Positions 39,718 to 50,020 of a stretch of DNA of 64,000 nt are shown piece after piece. The stretch comes from Thermosipho affectus (lineage in GTDB: Bacteria > Thermotogota > Thermotogae > Thermotogales > Fervidobacteriaceae): NCBI RefSeq assembly GCF_001990485.1, contig NZ_LBFC01000007.1, forward strand, positions 1 to 64,000, given 5' to 3'. The translations under genes and the position numbers were made by a program. The stretch's first letter is position 1. Every line of letters starts with the position of its first letter. The notes under the pieces are model-generated. The model saw nothing but the letters and a program-made list of their open reading frames with translations. It made no database searches and had not been told where the DNA came from.

Positions 39718-40496
39718 ATCTCTTCCTTGATGTCATAAAAAAACGCAGTGATGGATACCATGAGATTTTATCTCTATTTCAAAATATATCCCTTTATGAT
39801 CGCTTAATAATAACAAAAATCGATAGAGGACTTGAAATAAAATCAAATGTTGATATAGAAAACAATATATTGTACAAAACTTGGGATATTTTTTGCTCAA
39901 AATTTAAAGAACCAGAATTTGGCCTTAGAATAACTCTCGAAAAAAATATCCCCATGCAAGCAGGATTAGGTGGTGGAAGCTCAAACGCAGCGGCTTTGTT
40001 GTTTTATTTATCTGATCAAATGGGAATTCACAAAAAACAGATATTAAACATAGCCTCAGAAATAGGAAGTGATGTTCCATTTTTTCTTTTTGGCGGAACG
40101 GCTATAGTAAAAGGGAAAGGCGAAATAATTGAACCTTTAGATCCATTAACTGGTTATAAAGTGAATATAATTACATCCAACGGTATTTCCACAAAAAAAG
40201 CATATCAAAGCTTAAATCCCACTTTATTTGGTAAGGCGCCATGTTCACCATACATACTTTATGAAGCGTATAAAAATAGAAATATAACCGAAATAAAAAG
40301 ATGTACATACAATATATTCGAAAAAATAGTGACGAAAGCCAATAAAGAAATTTCACAAAATCTAAAAAAACTAAAAAAAACTTCTTTAATATCTGCACTA
40401 ACAGGTAGTGGTAGTGCAGTATACGGTATCTCATTTAAAGAAGGTGAATTTAAATTTATTCCAAGGGGGATTGAATATGAAAAAGTTAAGCTATAA
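39672..40496 (+). CDS. ispE: 4-diphosphocytidyl-2-C-methyl-D-erythritol kinase
   Basis: GHMP kinase of the MEP isoprenoid pathway. The 274-residue protein starts [32 protein letters not shown], and has the GHMP ATP loop [16 protein letters not shown] (about 93) and the C-terminal [12 protein letters not shown] motif. Length is near normal. The first 15 codons overlap the end of the Nudix gene; its last bases overlap the protease start by 20 bases. GAGGAGATGGAAGG precedes the ATG. Confidence 0.96.
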   Translation: [274 protein letters not shown]

Positions 40497-42828
40497 AGAT
40501 TTAACTTTAAAAAATTCTGTATTCCCAAGAGTAAATTCTTCGAAAAATATAAGCCCATGCGAAACATTTATTGGACGAGAAGATGCATTTAAAGCTATGC
40601 AATTTGGTCTTTCTATGAAACAAAAGGGATATAATATATTCATAGTAGGTCCAAGTGGCACTGGAAGGAAATCTTTTGCCATTTCATTTGCAAAAAAATT
40701 TTCCAAGAAAAAGAAAAATTACCACGATTTGGTCTATACCATTGATTTAGATGAAGCGTACGCTGCAAAAGCCATAATACTTCCACCAGGTGAAGGAAAG
40801 AAACTAAAGGAAAAGTTAGAAAACATCTCGGAAGACATATTCAAAAACATCCAAAAAACATTTGAAAGTGAAGAATACGAAGAAAAAAAGAAAGAGTTAG
40901 AAATGGAATATGAAGAAAAAAAAGAGCAAATTTTAAGTGAACTCTCCAAAAAAGCAGTAAGATTGGGATTTGTAGTAAAACTTACTCCCACGGGCATCGT
41001 TTATGCTCCCCAAATGGATGGAAAACCATTATCCCCAGAACAATTTGAACAACTACCTGAAGATATAAAAAGAAATTACGAAGAAAACGCAAAAAAACTG
41101 GACCACTTAATCTCAGGAGTGATATATCAATTAAGAAAAATCGACACTGAGTATAGAGAAAAATTCAACGATTTGGACAAATATGCAACTTTATTCTCCA
41201 TTGATTCACTCTTTGAAGAACTTAAAGAAGAATTCAAATACTCTGAAAAACTTTTAAATCACTTTGAAAAATTGAAAAATCATATAGTGAAACAAAGCGT
41301 TAAAATCAAAAACTTTGAAGAATGGAAGGGATATATAAAACACATCCTAACCGTAAACTTAATTGTGGACAACTCAAATTTAAGCAGTGCTCCTGTTGTT
41401 TTCGAAAATAATCCCACTTATCCAAACTTATTTGGTAAAGTAGAATACATATCAAAATCCGGAGTGTTATACACAGATTTTTCAATGATTAGGAGTGGTG
41501 CTATTCACAGGGCAAATGGTGGGTATTTAATTCTAAATGCCGAAGATATACTTAAATTTCCATACGTTTGGGATAAGTTGAAAAAAACACTAATTTCCCA
41601 AAAAATTACCATTGAAAATATAGATAGTGCGTATGGAATAAACCCTACAATAACATTAAAACCTGAACCAATTAATTTAGACTTAAAGGTAATAATAATT
41701 GGAACACCAGAGTTATATTACATACTCTACGAATATGATGAGGATTTTAAAAAATTATTTAAGGTTAAAGTTGAGTTTGATTGGGAAATGAACGCAACAA
41801 AAGAAAATATAAAACAATATTATTCTTTCATATCAAGCGTAGTTGAAAATAACGAACTTAACCCTTTAAATTCAAAAGCTTTAAAAAGGGTAATATGGTA
41901 TTCAATGAGACTTTCGGAAAACAAAGATAAACTTTCCATGAAAATGGGAGAAATATCAAGCCTCATAATAGAATCGGATTACTATTCAAAACTACGGAAT
42001 GCAGATACAATAACAGAAGAAGATATCCTCAATGCAATAAAAAATAGGGAAAATAGAGTTCGATTGATCATGGATAAATATGATGAAGCACTCAAAAAAT
42101 ACGAAATAATGATAGAAACCCAAGGAAAAGTTGTGGGGCAAATAAACGGACTTACAGTAAGTCACTTTGGAGATTTTTCATTTGGTATGCCTGTAAAAAT
42201 AACCGCCAAAGCATATGTGGGAAATACCGGAATAATCGATATTCAAAGGGAATCAGATTTAAGTGGTAATATACACAGCAAAGCGGTATTAACTCTAATG
42301 GGGTACTTAGGTAGTAAATATGCAACTGAATTTTCATTATCACTTGGAATATCTATAAGTTTTGAACAAGTATACGGTGTAGTTGAAGGAGATAGCGCCT
42401 CTCTTGCGGAAACTATAGCCATAATATCTGCAATATCTAATATTCCAATTAAACAATCTATAGCAGTAACCGGATCAATTAACCAACACGGTGTAGTCCA
42501 ACCTATAGGTGGTGCTATAGAAAAAATCGAAGGATTTTATAGATTATGTAAACATAGGGGACTTGATGGTACCCATGGGGTAATAATTCCAATGGCAAAT
42601 GTAAGAAATCTAATATTAAAAGATGAAATATTGGAAGACGTAAAAAATGGACTTTTCAACATTTGGGCTGTATCTAATGTTGATGAAGCAATTAAAATTT
42701 TAATGGATAAACCTGCCGGAAAACTAAACGAAAAAGGTAGATATCCAAAAGGTTCCGTTAATTACTATGTTAGCGAAAAATTAAGAAAAATCCATGAACA
42801 TCTAGAAGGAAAAAAGAGCAGGAGGTAA
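40477..42828 (+). CDS. Lon-family ATP-dependent protease (LonC/COG1067 type)
   Basis: The real start is the ATG 40477 (MKKLSYKDL) with GGGGGATTG upstream, giving 783 residues. It has an AAA+ module with Walker A VGPSGTGRKSF (about 55), a long coiled insert (about 100-280), Walker B region GGYLILNAEDIL, an AAA sensor region, and a C-terminal Lon protease domain with the serine in GDSASLAE (about 645) and the lysine in GGAIEKIEGFY (about 685), the Ser-Lys dyad. The N-terminal substrate domain of classical Lon is missing, as in the LonB/LonC group. Confidence 0.92.
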   Translation: MKKLSYKDLTLKNSVFPRVNSSKNISPCETFIGREDAFKAMQFGLSMKQKGYNIFIVGPSGTGRKSFAISFAKKFSKKKKNYHDLVYTIDLDEAYAAKAIILPPGEGKKLKEKLENISEDIFKNIQKTFESEEYEEKKKELEMEYEEKKEQILSELSKKAVRLGFVVKLTPTGIVYAPQMDGKPLSPEQFEQLPEDIKRNYEENAKKLDHLISGVIYQLRKIDTEYREKFNDLDKYATLFSIDSLFEELKEEFKYSEKLLNHFEKLKNHIVKQSVKIKNFEEWKGYIKHILTVNLIVDNSNLSSAPVVFENNPTYPNLFGKVEYISKSGVLYTDFSMIRSGAIHRANGGYLILNAEDILKFPYVWDKLKKTLISQKITIENIDSAYGINPTITLKPEPINLDLKVIIIGTPELYYILYEYDEDFKKLFKVKVEFDWEMNATKENIKQYYSFISSVVENNELNPLNSKALKRVIWYSMRLSENKDKLSMKMGEISSLIIESDYYSKLRNADTITEEDILNAIKNRENRVRLIMDKYDEALKKYEIMIETQGKVVGQINGLTVSHFGDFSFGMPVKITAKAYVGNTGIIDIQRESDLSGNIHSKAVLTLMGYLGSKYATEFSLSLGISISFEQVYGVVEGDSASLAETIAIISAISNIPIKQSIAVTGSINQHGVVQPIGGAIEKIEGFYRLCKHRGLDGTHGVIIPMANVRNLILKDEILEDVKNGLFNIWAVSNVDEAIKILMDKPAGKLNEKGRYPKGSVNYYVSEKLRKIHEHLEGKKSRR

Positions 42829-42832
42829 TACA

Positions 42833-43831
42833 ATGAGAATACTAAGTGGTATGAGACCAACTGGAAAATTACACATTGGCCATCTTTTTGGTGCACTCCA
42901 ATCATGGGTTAACCTTCAAAAAGAACATGAATCCTTTTATTTTGTAGCAGATTGGCATGCATTAACTACCCATTACAACGATACTGATGAAATAATTAAA
43001 AATTCCATTGAACTTGTCAAATCCTACCTTGCAGTGGGAATTGATCCAAACAAATCCACAATATTTATACAATCGGAAATAAAAGAACACGCAGAATTGA
43101 CACTATTATTTTCGATGTTTGTTCCCGTTTCACGACTTGAAAGGGTTCCAACTTACAAAGAAATCAAGCAACAACTAAAAGATAGAGATTTATCAAATGC
43201 AGGATTTTTAATCTATCCAGTTTTGCAGGCTTCAGATATACTCATTTACATGGCAGAAGGTGTACCTGTTGGTGAAGATCAAGTCTATCACATAGAACTT
43301 ACAAGAGAAATTGCAAGAAAATTTAATTACCTTTATAAAGAAGTCTTTCCAGAACCAAAACCAATACTTTCAAAGGTCCCAAAACTACTTGGCACAGATG
43401 GCAGGAAGATGAGTAAAAGCTATGGAAATACCATACCTCTAATTACAAATGAAAATACACTCAAAAAGATGGTAATGCCCATGATCACAGATCCCGCAAG
43501 AAAAAGAAGAACAGATCCGGGAAATCCAGAAAAATGTCCCGTATGGGATTATCACAAAGCCTTTGGAATTAACAGTGAAGATGAAGCTTGGGTAAAAGAC
43601 GGTTGTACAAATGCAAAAATTGGATGTGTAGATTGTAAAAAATTGCTACTAAAAAATATGAAAGAAAAATTGGAACCCATCTGGGAAAAATACAACTTGC
43701 TAACAGATAATTATGTTAAAGATGTCATCGTAGATGGAAATAAAAAAGCAAAAAAGATCGCACAAGAAACCATGGAAAAAGTAAGAAGTGCTATGAACCT
43801 TGATTATTCTTTTTTGAAAGGCACAAGGTGA
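42833..43831 (+). CDS. trpS: Tryptophanyl-tRNA synthetase
   Basis: Charges tRNA-Trp. The 332-residue protein has class I signatures: PTGKLHIGHLFGAL (HIGH) near residue 10 and GRKMSKSYGN (KMSKS) near 192, plus GEDQVYHIELTREIARKFN. A cysteine-rich part (NPEKCPVWDYHKAF ... DGCTNAKIGCVDCKKLL, four cysteines) suggests a bound Fe-S cluster or zinc, as reported for the T. maritima enzyme. It starts 4 bases after the Lon-type gene. Confidence 0.97.
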   Translation: MRILSGMRPTGKLHIGHLFGALQSWVNLQKEHESFYFVADWHALTTHYNDTDEIIKNSIELVKSYLAVGIDPNKSTIFIQSEIKEHAELTLLFSMFVPVSRLERVPTYKEIKQQLKDRDLSNAGFLIYPVLQASDILIYMAEGVPVGEDQVYHIELTREIARKFNYLYKEVFPEPKPILSKVPKLLGTDGRKMSKSYGNTIPLITNENTLKKMVMPMITDPARKRRTDPGNPEKCPVWDYHKAFGINSEDEAWVKDGCTNAKIGCVDCKKLLLKNMKEKLEPIWEKYNLLTDNYVKDVIVDGNKKAKKIAQETMEKVRSAMNLDYSFLKGTR

Positions 43832-43835
43832 TTCT

Positions 43836-44618
43836 ATGAATACTTGGCTTCAAAATTATTGGGATAAAAGTTTGCTTTCAATTATTACAATTATAATATC
43901 GTATATTTTGTATAAATATCTGATAAAATTAATATACAAATCAATAAAAGCGTTTGGTAAGGAAATCAAAGCCCCAAAAACTGTTCAATTTTTTATCGGA
44001 ATAATCATCGCAGTTTTTGCAATTTTGATAATTCTAAGCATTTTTGATATTGATCTATTACCATACATTACAGGACTTGGAATCTCAGGAATAATTGTAG
44101 GTCTTGCACTTCAAGAACCACTCACAAATTTTATCTCTGGAATACTTGTTATGACCACTCGAAAATTATTCGAAGGTGAAGTAGTAGACATAAATGGAAT
44201 AACTGGAATAGTTGACGAGATAAAAATAAACCACAGTTATTTAAAAACCTTTGATGGAAAATTGGTGTTACTTCCAAATAAAAGCGTTTGGAGTGGAACT
44301 GTAACTAAATACTGGCCCTCTACGGTAAGACGTGTAAATATGGATGTTGGAGTATCATACGGTAGTAACCTCGAAGTAGCGCTTAAACTGATTAAAAAAG
44401 CAATAGATGAAGAACCACTCGTTGTAAAGGAAAATGTAAATAACTTTATAGCCTTCAAACAATTTGGAACAAGTTCCATAGATTTTACAGTATACTTTTG
44501 GGTTGAAAGAAATTCCTACTTTGAAGCAATAAATGCCCTTGCAATAAGAATAAAGCAAATATTCGATGAAAATAAAATAGAAATTCCATTTACACAGATA
44601 GACGTTCATATGAAATAA
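43836..44618 (+). CDS. MscS family mechanosensitive channel
   Basis: 260 residues. Three membrane helices (about 12-30, 46-68 and the pore helix near 75-110) lead to the conserved ITGLGISGIIVGLALQEPLTNFISGILVM pore sequence and the beta domain FEGEVVDINGITGIVDEIKINHSYLKTFDGKLVLLPNKSVWSG. It releases solutes on osmotic downshock. The small size is typical of simple MscS homologues. It begins 4 bases after trpS. Confidence 0.93.
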   Translation: MNTWLQNYWDKSLLSIITIIISYILYKYLIKLIYKSIKAFGKEIKAPKTVQFFIGIIIAVFAILIILSIFDIDLLPYITGLGISGIIVGLALQEPLTNFISGILVMTTRKLFEGEVVDINGITGIVDEIKINHSYLKTFDGKLVLLPNKSVWSGTVTKYWPSTVRRVNMDVGVSYGSNLEVALKLIKKAIDEEPLVVKENVNNFIAFKQFGTSSIDFTVYFWVERNSYFEAINALAIRIKQIFDENKIEIPFTQIDVHMK

Positions 44619-44644
44619 CTTTTTTAAATTCACAAACTTTATGG

Positions 44645-44671
44645 TAAAATTATTATGTTAATCAAAGATAA
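44645..44671 (+). promoter_or_regulatory. Candidate promoter of the chemoreceptor gene (sigma-28-like or extended -10)
   Basis: TAAAATTA (44645-44652), an 11-base spacer and AAAGATAA (44664-44671) resemble the sigma-28 flagellar consensus TAAAGTTT-N11-GCCGATAA (6/8 and 5/8 matches). The same bases TGG-TAAAAT at 44642-44650 also make an extended -10 for the housekeeping sigma factor. Confidence 0.35.
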
Positions 44672-44692
44672 CAATTGCAGGAGGTGGGCTTT

Positions 44693-46678
44693 ATGTTTAA
44701 AAATCTTTCAATTAAATCAAAGTTGTGGTTGCTTATTATTCTTTCTTCTGTGATACCTTTAGTCGTTGTTTCAACTTTTGCAATCTTTCATGCTTTTCAA
44801 TTGGGAAAGGATATGGGAAACAATGCACTACTAGCCATTGCCCGAAATGGTTCAAGTAATTTAGACAATTTTCTAAGTGGTTATATAAATCTCATTGATT
44901 TTCTCTCAACAGATGCAAATGTAGTAGGCGCATATGAAAACAAGCATGATGAAAGAACATGGATGCTTAAAACATTTGAAAATATAAAAAACAAATACAA
45001 AGACATAATCTTTGTTTATCTTGGGCTTTCAAATAAAAAATTCCTTATTATCCCCGAAAGTGATCTGCCACCTGACTATGATCCAACTGCAAGACCATGG
45101 TACAAAGATGCTGTAAAAAACAAAGGTAAAGTAATAATAACAGAACCATATAACGACGCTTCAACAGGAGACATAGTTATCACAGTTGCAAAGACAGTGG
45201 AATTAAATGGGAAAATAACAGGTGTTGTTGCTTTAGATTTTAAAGCATCAGAACTTACAAAAAAATTACTGTCTGCTAAACTTGGAAAAGGTGGTTATTC
45301 ATATCTACTTTCCCCAACGGGAAAAACACTTTTACACTCCGATGAAAGTAAAATTGGCGAGGATGTATCAAACTTTGATTGGTTTAAAAAGATGAAAGAC
45401 AAAAAGGAAGGAATAATTGAATACGAATATAAAGGTGTTAAAAGGGTAGTTGCATTTTCCAAAACAAACAATGGCTGGATTTTTGCATCTGCAGCACTAA
45501 AAAGTGAAGTAAATGACCATGCAACAAAAACTATGATATCTCTTTTTACCATTTCTTTAATTGCAATCGTATTTGCATTCTTATTTGGTACATTTACGGG
45601 AAATTCCATTGTTAAACCCCTTAGAAGCCTTGTAACAATCATAGAAAAAATCGGTCAAGGTGATTTAACTATGCGTTCCAATATCAAGTCTAATGATGAA
45701 ATCGGACGTATTGCAACTGAACTAAACGAAACTCTAGATAATCTTTCTAGCTTAATCTCTCAAGTCGACCAAAATGCCATAAAATTAAATGAAACTTCTG
45801 AAAAACTTTCAAGACTTTCAGAAGAACAAGAAGCAGAAGTACAATCCTTTACTCAAAACATCGAAGAAATCAATTATGAAATTCAAAATGCTTCTTCTGC
45901 TATCGAAGAAACAACAAGTGGTGTTGAAGAGGTTGCAGCAAGTGCTCAAAACGTCTCCAAAACTTCTCAAGACCTTACCGAAAAGGCAAATGAGGTATCC
46001 AACGCAGCAAAGATTAGTGAAAAAGCATTGGATACAATAAACCAAATAATAAACAATATAAAGGAAAAATCATTATCTATGTCTGAAAAAGTAGATGACC
46101 TTGCAAATAATGCTACAAATATTGGTGAAATTGTTGAAACTATCTCAAGTATAGCAGAACAAACAAACTTACTTGCACTTAACGCTGCAATTGAAGCTGC
46201 AAGGGCTGGTGAAGCAGGTAAAGGGTTTGCCGTGGTTGCAGATGAAATAAGAAAACTTGCAGAAGAAAGTAAAATGGCAACTGATAAAATAACTTCCATA
46301 TTGAAAAACATTCAAACAGGTTCTGAAAACGTAAGAAATGAAACAAATGATATGGTGGAAATTGTAACAAACGCAAGTAAAGAAAGTGAAAGCGCAACAC
46401 TAAATCTTAGAGGAATATTAGGTCAAATTTCCGATATTTCCGGTATGATAGAAAATCTTGCCGCAATAGCCCAAGAGCAAAGTGCTGCAGCTGAAGAAAT
46501 GGCAAGCGCAATGGATGTTGCAAGTAGAAATGTAACAAGTGTTGCAGAAAAAATGGATATGGTTGTTAACAGTGCAAAAATGCAACTTGAAAAAACCACT
46601 GAAGTCAAACTTGAAGGTGATAAACTTTCTGAAATTTCTCAACAACTCTACAATGAAGTACAAAAGTTTAAATTATAA
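44693..46678 (+). CDS. Methyl-accepting chemotaxis protein with dCache sensor
   Basis: Receptor that passes ligand signals to CheA via CheW. The start is the ATG 44693 ([11 protein letters not shown]) after GGAGGTGGG. The 661-residue protein has a membrane helix (about 10-32), a periplasmic dual-Cache region (about 35-280, with [24 protein letters not shown]), a second membrane helix (about 283-305), a HAMP domain, and the coiled signalling domain whose tip reads [21 protein letters not shown] and [18 protein letters not shown] (about 489-526). The Cache fold and its amino-acid-like pocket pattern suggest a small organic ligand. Ends at a terminator. Confidence 0.95.
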   Translation: MFKNLSIKSKLWLLIILSSVIPLVVVSTFAIFHAFQLGKDMGNNALLAIARNGSSNLDNFLSGYINLIDFLSTDANVVGAYENKHDERTWMLKTFENIKNKYKDIIFVYLGLSNKKFLIIPESDLPPDYDPTARPWYKDAVKNKGKVIITEPYNDASTGDIVITVAKTVELNGKITGVVALDFKASELTKKLLSAKLGKGGYSYLLSPTGKTLLHSDESKIGEDVSNFDWFKKMKDKKEGIIEYEYKGVKRVVAFSKTNNGWIFASAALKSEVNDHATKTMISLFTISLIAIVFAFLFGTFTGNSIVKPLRSLVTIIEKIGQGDLTMRSNIKSNDEIGRIATELNETLDNLSSLISQVDQNAIKLNETSEKLSRLSEEQEAEVQSFTQNIEEINYEIQNASSAIEETTSGVEEVAASAQNVSKTSQDLTEKANEVSNAAKISEKALDTINQIINNIKEKSLSMSEKVDDLANNATNIGEIVETISSIAEQTNLLALNAAIEAARAGEAGKGFAVVADEIRKLAEESKMATDKITSILKNIQTGSENVRNETNDMVEIVTNASKESESATLNLRGILGQISDISGMIENLAAIAQEQSAAAEEMASAMDVASRNVTSVAEKMDMVVNSAKMQLEKTTEVKLEGDKLSEISQQLYNEVQKFKL

Positions 46679-46694
46679 AATAAATTCAAAATTC

Positions 46695-46725
46695 AAATCC
46701 TCCGCACAATGCGGAGGATTTTTAA
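46695..46725 (+). terminator. Intrinsic terminator after the chemoreceptor gene
   Basis: A 12-base-pair stem (46695-46706 with 46710-46721, core ATCCTCCGCA/TGCGGAGGAT) and a CAA loop are followed by a T-rich tract, 17 bases past the stop codon. Confidence 0.9.
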
Positions 46726-46747
46726 TTTTCCCCATTTTTTCCGATAA
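46721..46747 (+). promoter_or_regulatory. Candidate sigma-28 promoter of the flgM operon
   Basis: TCCGATAA (46740-46747) matches the sigma-28 -10 GCCGATAA at 7 of 8 positions. TTTAATTT (46721-46728) is 11 bases upstream and matches the -35 TAAAGTTT at 5 of 8. The flgM Shine-Dalgarno AAGGAGG follows, so the leader is short. Confidence 0.5.
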
Positions 46748-46767
46748 TTATTAAGGAGGTGTTTAAA

Positions 46768-47019
46768 ATGGATATCAAAAAAATAGGAGGATATGGATAT
46801 ATTCAAGGAATTAAAAGGGAACATATAGAAAAAATAAATAGAGAGAAGTTTAAACAATCAGATTTTTCCTCAGCACTTGAGATAAAAAAACTGTTAGAAG
46901 ATTCAAAAAAATTACCAGAAGTAAGAGAAAAATTGGTTTTAGAATTAAAAGAAGCTATTAAAAACGGGACTTTTAAAATTGATGCCGAGAAAATTGCAAA
47001 ATCTATTTTGGGAGGATAA
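46768..47019 (+). CDS. flgM: Anti-sigma-28 factor FlgM
   Basis: Holds the flagellar sigma factor FliA (sigma-28) inactive until the hook is finished. The ATG at 46768 follows AAGGAGGTG. The 83-residue protein starts MDIKKIGGYGY and has the typical C-terminal helices with SSALEIKKLLEDSKKLPEVREKLVLELKEAIKNGTFKIDAEKIAKSIL, the FlgM family pattern. It heads flgN-flgK-flgL, the usual order in Thermotogales and Firmicutes. Confidence 0.92.
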   Translation: MDIKKIGGYGYIQGIKREHIEKINREKFKQSDFSSALEIKKLLEDSKKLPEVREKLVLELKEAIKNGTFKIDAEKIAKSILGG

Positions 47020-47021
47020 AA

Positions 47022-47456
47022 ATGAAAGAAACAATAAAAAAACAAACAGAATTAATTGAAAAAATTACCTCTTCATTTAAAAGCGCACAAACTGCGCTTA
47101 TAAAAAAAGAAATACAAGATTTATCCAAGAACATAGCAATGGTTGAAGAATATTCCCTAGAATTTGAAAAATTAGAAGAATTATTATTAAAAGAACTCAA
47201 TAATCTAGGATACTCTTCTATAACAAATTATATTAATTCAACAAATGATAAAGAGATGTCCATTTTACTTGCCACATTTATGGAAAAACTAAATGAACTT
47301 TCCATAGTTATGTCAAACTTTAAAGAAATGCTGGATTTTGAAAATAATTACTTTGATTTTGTCAAATCGTTATTTTCAAATACATCTCAAACATCTACGT
47401 ATTCGAAGACTGGATACGAAAAAGTAAACTCTAGTTTTTTTAACAAATCATACTAG
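47022..47456 (+). CDS. flgN: FlgN family flagellar export chaperone
   Basis: Chaperone for the hook-filament junction proteins FlgK and FlgL. The 144-residue protein is almost entirely helical (KQTELIEKITSSFKSAQTALIKKEIQDLSKNIAMVEEYSLEFEKLEELLLKEL), with a Ser/Thr-rich tail, as in FlgN. Sequence signals in this family are weak, so position between flgM and flgK carries much of the evidence. The start lies 2 bases after flgM. Confidence 0.85.
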   Translation: MKETIKKQTELIEKITSSFKSAQTALIKKEIQDLSKNIAMVEEYSLEFEKLEELLLKELNNLGYSSITNYINSTNDKEMSILLATFMEKLNELSIVMSNFKEMLDFENNYFDFVKSLFSNTSQTSTYSKTGYEKVNSSFFNKSY

Positions 47457-47467
47457 GGAGTGATTGA

Positions 47468-50008
47468 ATGCCAGATATTAGCCTTTTCGGTGCTTTAAAT
47501 ACAGGACTTTTGGGTATTTATACAAGCAAACTTGCAATGAATGTTGTATCACATAATATAGCAAATGCAAATACACCTGGATTTTCAAGACAGGTACCTA
47601 TTATTCGTACAATGCCACCCATTCCCGCAACTACTTTAACACAACCGTCTATACCATTACAGATCGGAACAGGCTCAAAAGTAAAAGACATCCAAAGGAT
47701 TAGGGATAAATTTTTGGATATTCAATATAGACAGGTAAATAACAAATACAACTATTGGGACTCGATAACTTCAAATTTACATTTTGTCGAACAACTCTTT
47801 GCAGAACCAGGTGATTCTGGAATAAGATATTTATTTGATTCAATGTGGTCAGGTATGGAGGAAATAATAACTGATCCAACTAATAGTGCTGCGAAACGGG
47901 AACTTGTAAGTAGAGCTGAAGAATTTGTCAAAAACATAAAAGATTTATACTTACGATTAGAACAACTCAGAGAAGACTTAGACTTTGAAATTACCCAAAG
48001 AGTTGATCAAATAAATTCTATGGTAGAAAGACTTGCCGATATAAATTCAAAAGTACGTCTATCAATGGCACTAAAATCCACTCCCAATGACCTGTTGGAC
48101 GAAAGAGATAGGATATTAGATGACCTTTCAAAGCTTGCAGATATTTACTACACAGAAGATGCCTCAGGACAAATCACGTTGAGGATAGGAGATCAAATAG
48201 TCCTTACGGGAAGTGATATCAATAAATTAAGAGCACTTGAAAGGCCATATGGAAAGGGTTTTAAAGAAATATTTGTAAGAAATTCAAAAGTTGATATACA
48301 CGATGGAAGTCTAAAAGCAGCTATAGATTTGAGGGATAAAACGATAGTAAAGTACATGAACAGATTAGATGAATTTGTACTATATCTAACCGACAAATTC
48401 AATCTAATCCATAGAGATGGGTTCAACAAAGACGGTAGTGTAACTGGTCTAGACTTTTTCTCACAAATAGAAACAGATAACATTGAAAATTCCGTTTTAT
48501 TTAGATTAGCTGGTACCAAGAGAGTTGAAGGTGGACCAATAAAATATATTTCAGGTATGTCAAATAGAAATAATGTAAGTGATATAACCACAAAACAATT
48601 CATTGATCAAGGTTCCATAGTATTTTTTGACGGTTTTACAAATGTTAGTGCTATATCTGTAAATGCCGGAGACACAATCCAAGACTTTATAAATTCCGTT
48701 TCTGCTTCTGGACTTTGGTTTTCATTTGAAACTGCAATGCACAACAGTGCAACATATTTACTCAGAATGGTTGGAAGCACAAATCTAAAAGATACTTTGG
48801 CACTAGATTTTAACGGAAATATGTTCAATACAATGGGATTTGACACAAAAGATGTCAATATATTCGTAATAAATCAATCTGATTTTAACGTTGAAAATGG
48901 TAATTACAAAATAAATATCAACGGTATCGAAGCCAACTTAAACATTACTTCAGGTTACACATTAAATGACCTTGCAAATGATTTAAACACAAACTTTTCC
49001 ACCGAAATAAAGGCCTTTGTACACAACAATAAACTTTTAATACTTCCAACTAAAAACAATGAATTTAACCTAAATAGAATAGATTTGCAAGACCCCGATG
49101 GACTGTTCACACAGGCAAATATTCACATTGAAACGTACAAGGCATTGGACACAAGTAAAGAAACACTTGATAACATATTAGACAGAACAGATCCATTTAA
49201 AATAACTATAGGAGCAACTGAAATAGAAATTGATCCAACACAACTAACTCTAAAAGACTTTGTGAAAAAACTAAATGAATCGGGAACAGGAATTCTCTTT
49301 GATATAACACCACACAACAAGGTAGTAATTAGGGGTACAAGATCAATGAACTTTAAAATAGACAAAACTATTAAAGGACCAGAAGAATTATTTGTAAAAT
49401 TGGGATTTATAGATCCAGATAGCGATCCTACAAATGATTGGAACGAAAAATATATATTTCTAAATCCTTTCGATGCTCCAAAAACACTTAGAGAGAAGTT
49501 TTCAAAGGCAGACACACTCTTTGTGGACAAAATAATAACAAATGAACCTTTTAGATTTGTGGAAAAACTAAAAGTGAATACAACTGTTTCTTCCAACCCT
49601 GAAACTATAGCCGTTGACTTTGGAATCATAGAAGATAATACAAATTGGGACGCAAAAGTATTCAATCCAACAGGTCAGGCAAATACCAAAATAATGGAAA
49701 TGCTTTCTTCAATGAGATTTGAAAAAATACTAAACGATGGTCGAGAGAGTTTTGCAGAATATCTTGGGGGTATAGTTGCCGAAATGGGTGTGGAAGGTGA
49801 GACTGCAATGAAAATGAAAAACAATACAGATATAGTAATGAAAGACATAAGCAATGAACGTGAAAGGGTAAAAGGTGTCTCATTAGATGAAGAAATGGCA
49901 AATATGATTAAGTTTCAACATGCTTTTAACGCATCTGCTCGTGTTATGACAGCAGTAGATGAAATGATAGGTAGAGTGATTGACAGACTCGGTGTTGTAG
50001 GAAGATAG
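47468..50008 (+). CDS. flgK: Flagellar hook-associated protein FlgK
   Basis: Junction protein HAP1 between hook and filament. The N-terminus LFGALNTGLLGIYTSKLAMNVVSHNIANANTPGFSRQ is diagnostic, and the C-terminal helix (NERERVKGVSLDEEMANMIKFQHAFNASARVMTAVDEMIGRVIDRLG) completes the D0 coiled coil. At 846 residues it is longer than FlgK of enteric bacteria (about 550); the extra length is in the middle domain (roughly 330-680), which would face outward. It follows flgN by 11 bases. Confidence 0.96.
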   Translation: MPDISLFGALNTGLLGIYTSKLAMNVVSHNIANANTPGFSRQVPIIRTMPPIPATTLTQPSIPLQIGTGSKVKDIQRIRDKFLDIQYRQVNNKYNYWDSITSNLHFVEQLFAEPGDSGIRYLFDSMWSGMEEIITDPTNSAAKRELVSRAEEFVKNIKDLYLRLEQLREDLDFEITQRVDQINSMVERLADINSKVRLSMALKSTPNDLLDERDRILDDLSKLADIYYTEDASGQITLRIGDQIVLTGSDINKLRALERPYGKGFKEIFVRNSKVDIHDGSLKAAIDLRDKTIVKYMNRLDEFVLYLTDKFNLIHRDGFNKDGSVTGLDFFSQIETDNIENSVLFRLAGTKRVEGGPIKYISGMSNRNNVSDITTKQFIDQGSIVFFDGFTNVSAISVNAGDTIQDFINSVSASGLWFSFETAMHNSATYLLRMVGSTNLKDTLALDFNGNMFNTMGFDTKDVNIFVINQSDFNVENGNYKININGIEANLNITSGYTLNDLANDLNTNFSTEIKAFVHNNKLLILPTKNNEFNLNRIDLQDPDGLFTQANIHIETYKALDTSKETLDNILDRTDPFKITIGATEIEIDPTQLTLKDFVKKLNESGTGILFDITPHNKVVIRGTRSMNFKIDKTIKGPEELFVKLGFIDPDSDPTNDWNEKYIFLNPFDAPKTLREKFSKADTLFVDKIITNEPFRFVEKLKVNTTVSSNPETIAVDFGIIEDNTNWDAKVFNPTGQANTKIMEMLSSMRFEKILNDGRESFAEYLGGIVAEMGVEGETAMKMKNNTDIVMKDISNERERVKGVSLDEEMANMIKFQHAFNASARVMTAVDEMIGRVIDRLGVVGR

Positions 50009-50020
50009 GAGGGGATTTAG

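Noticed and set aside
40408-40476. Longer N-terminus for the Lon-type protease
   Set aside because: These codons lie inside ispE in another frame; the ATG at 40477 has a clear Shine-Dalgarno.
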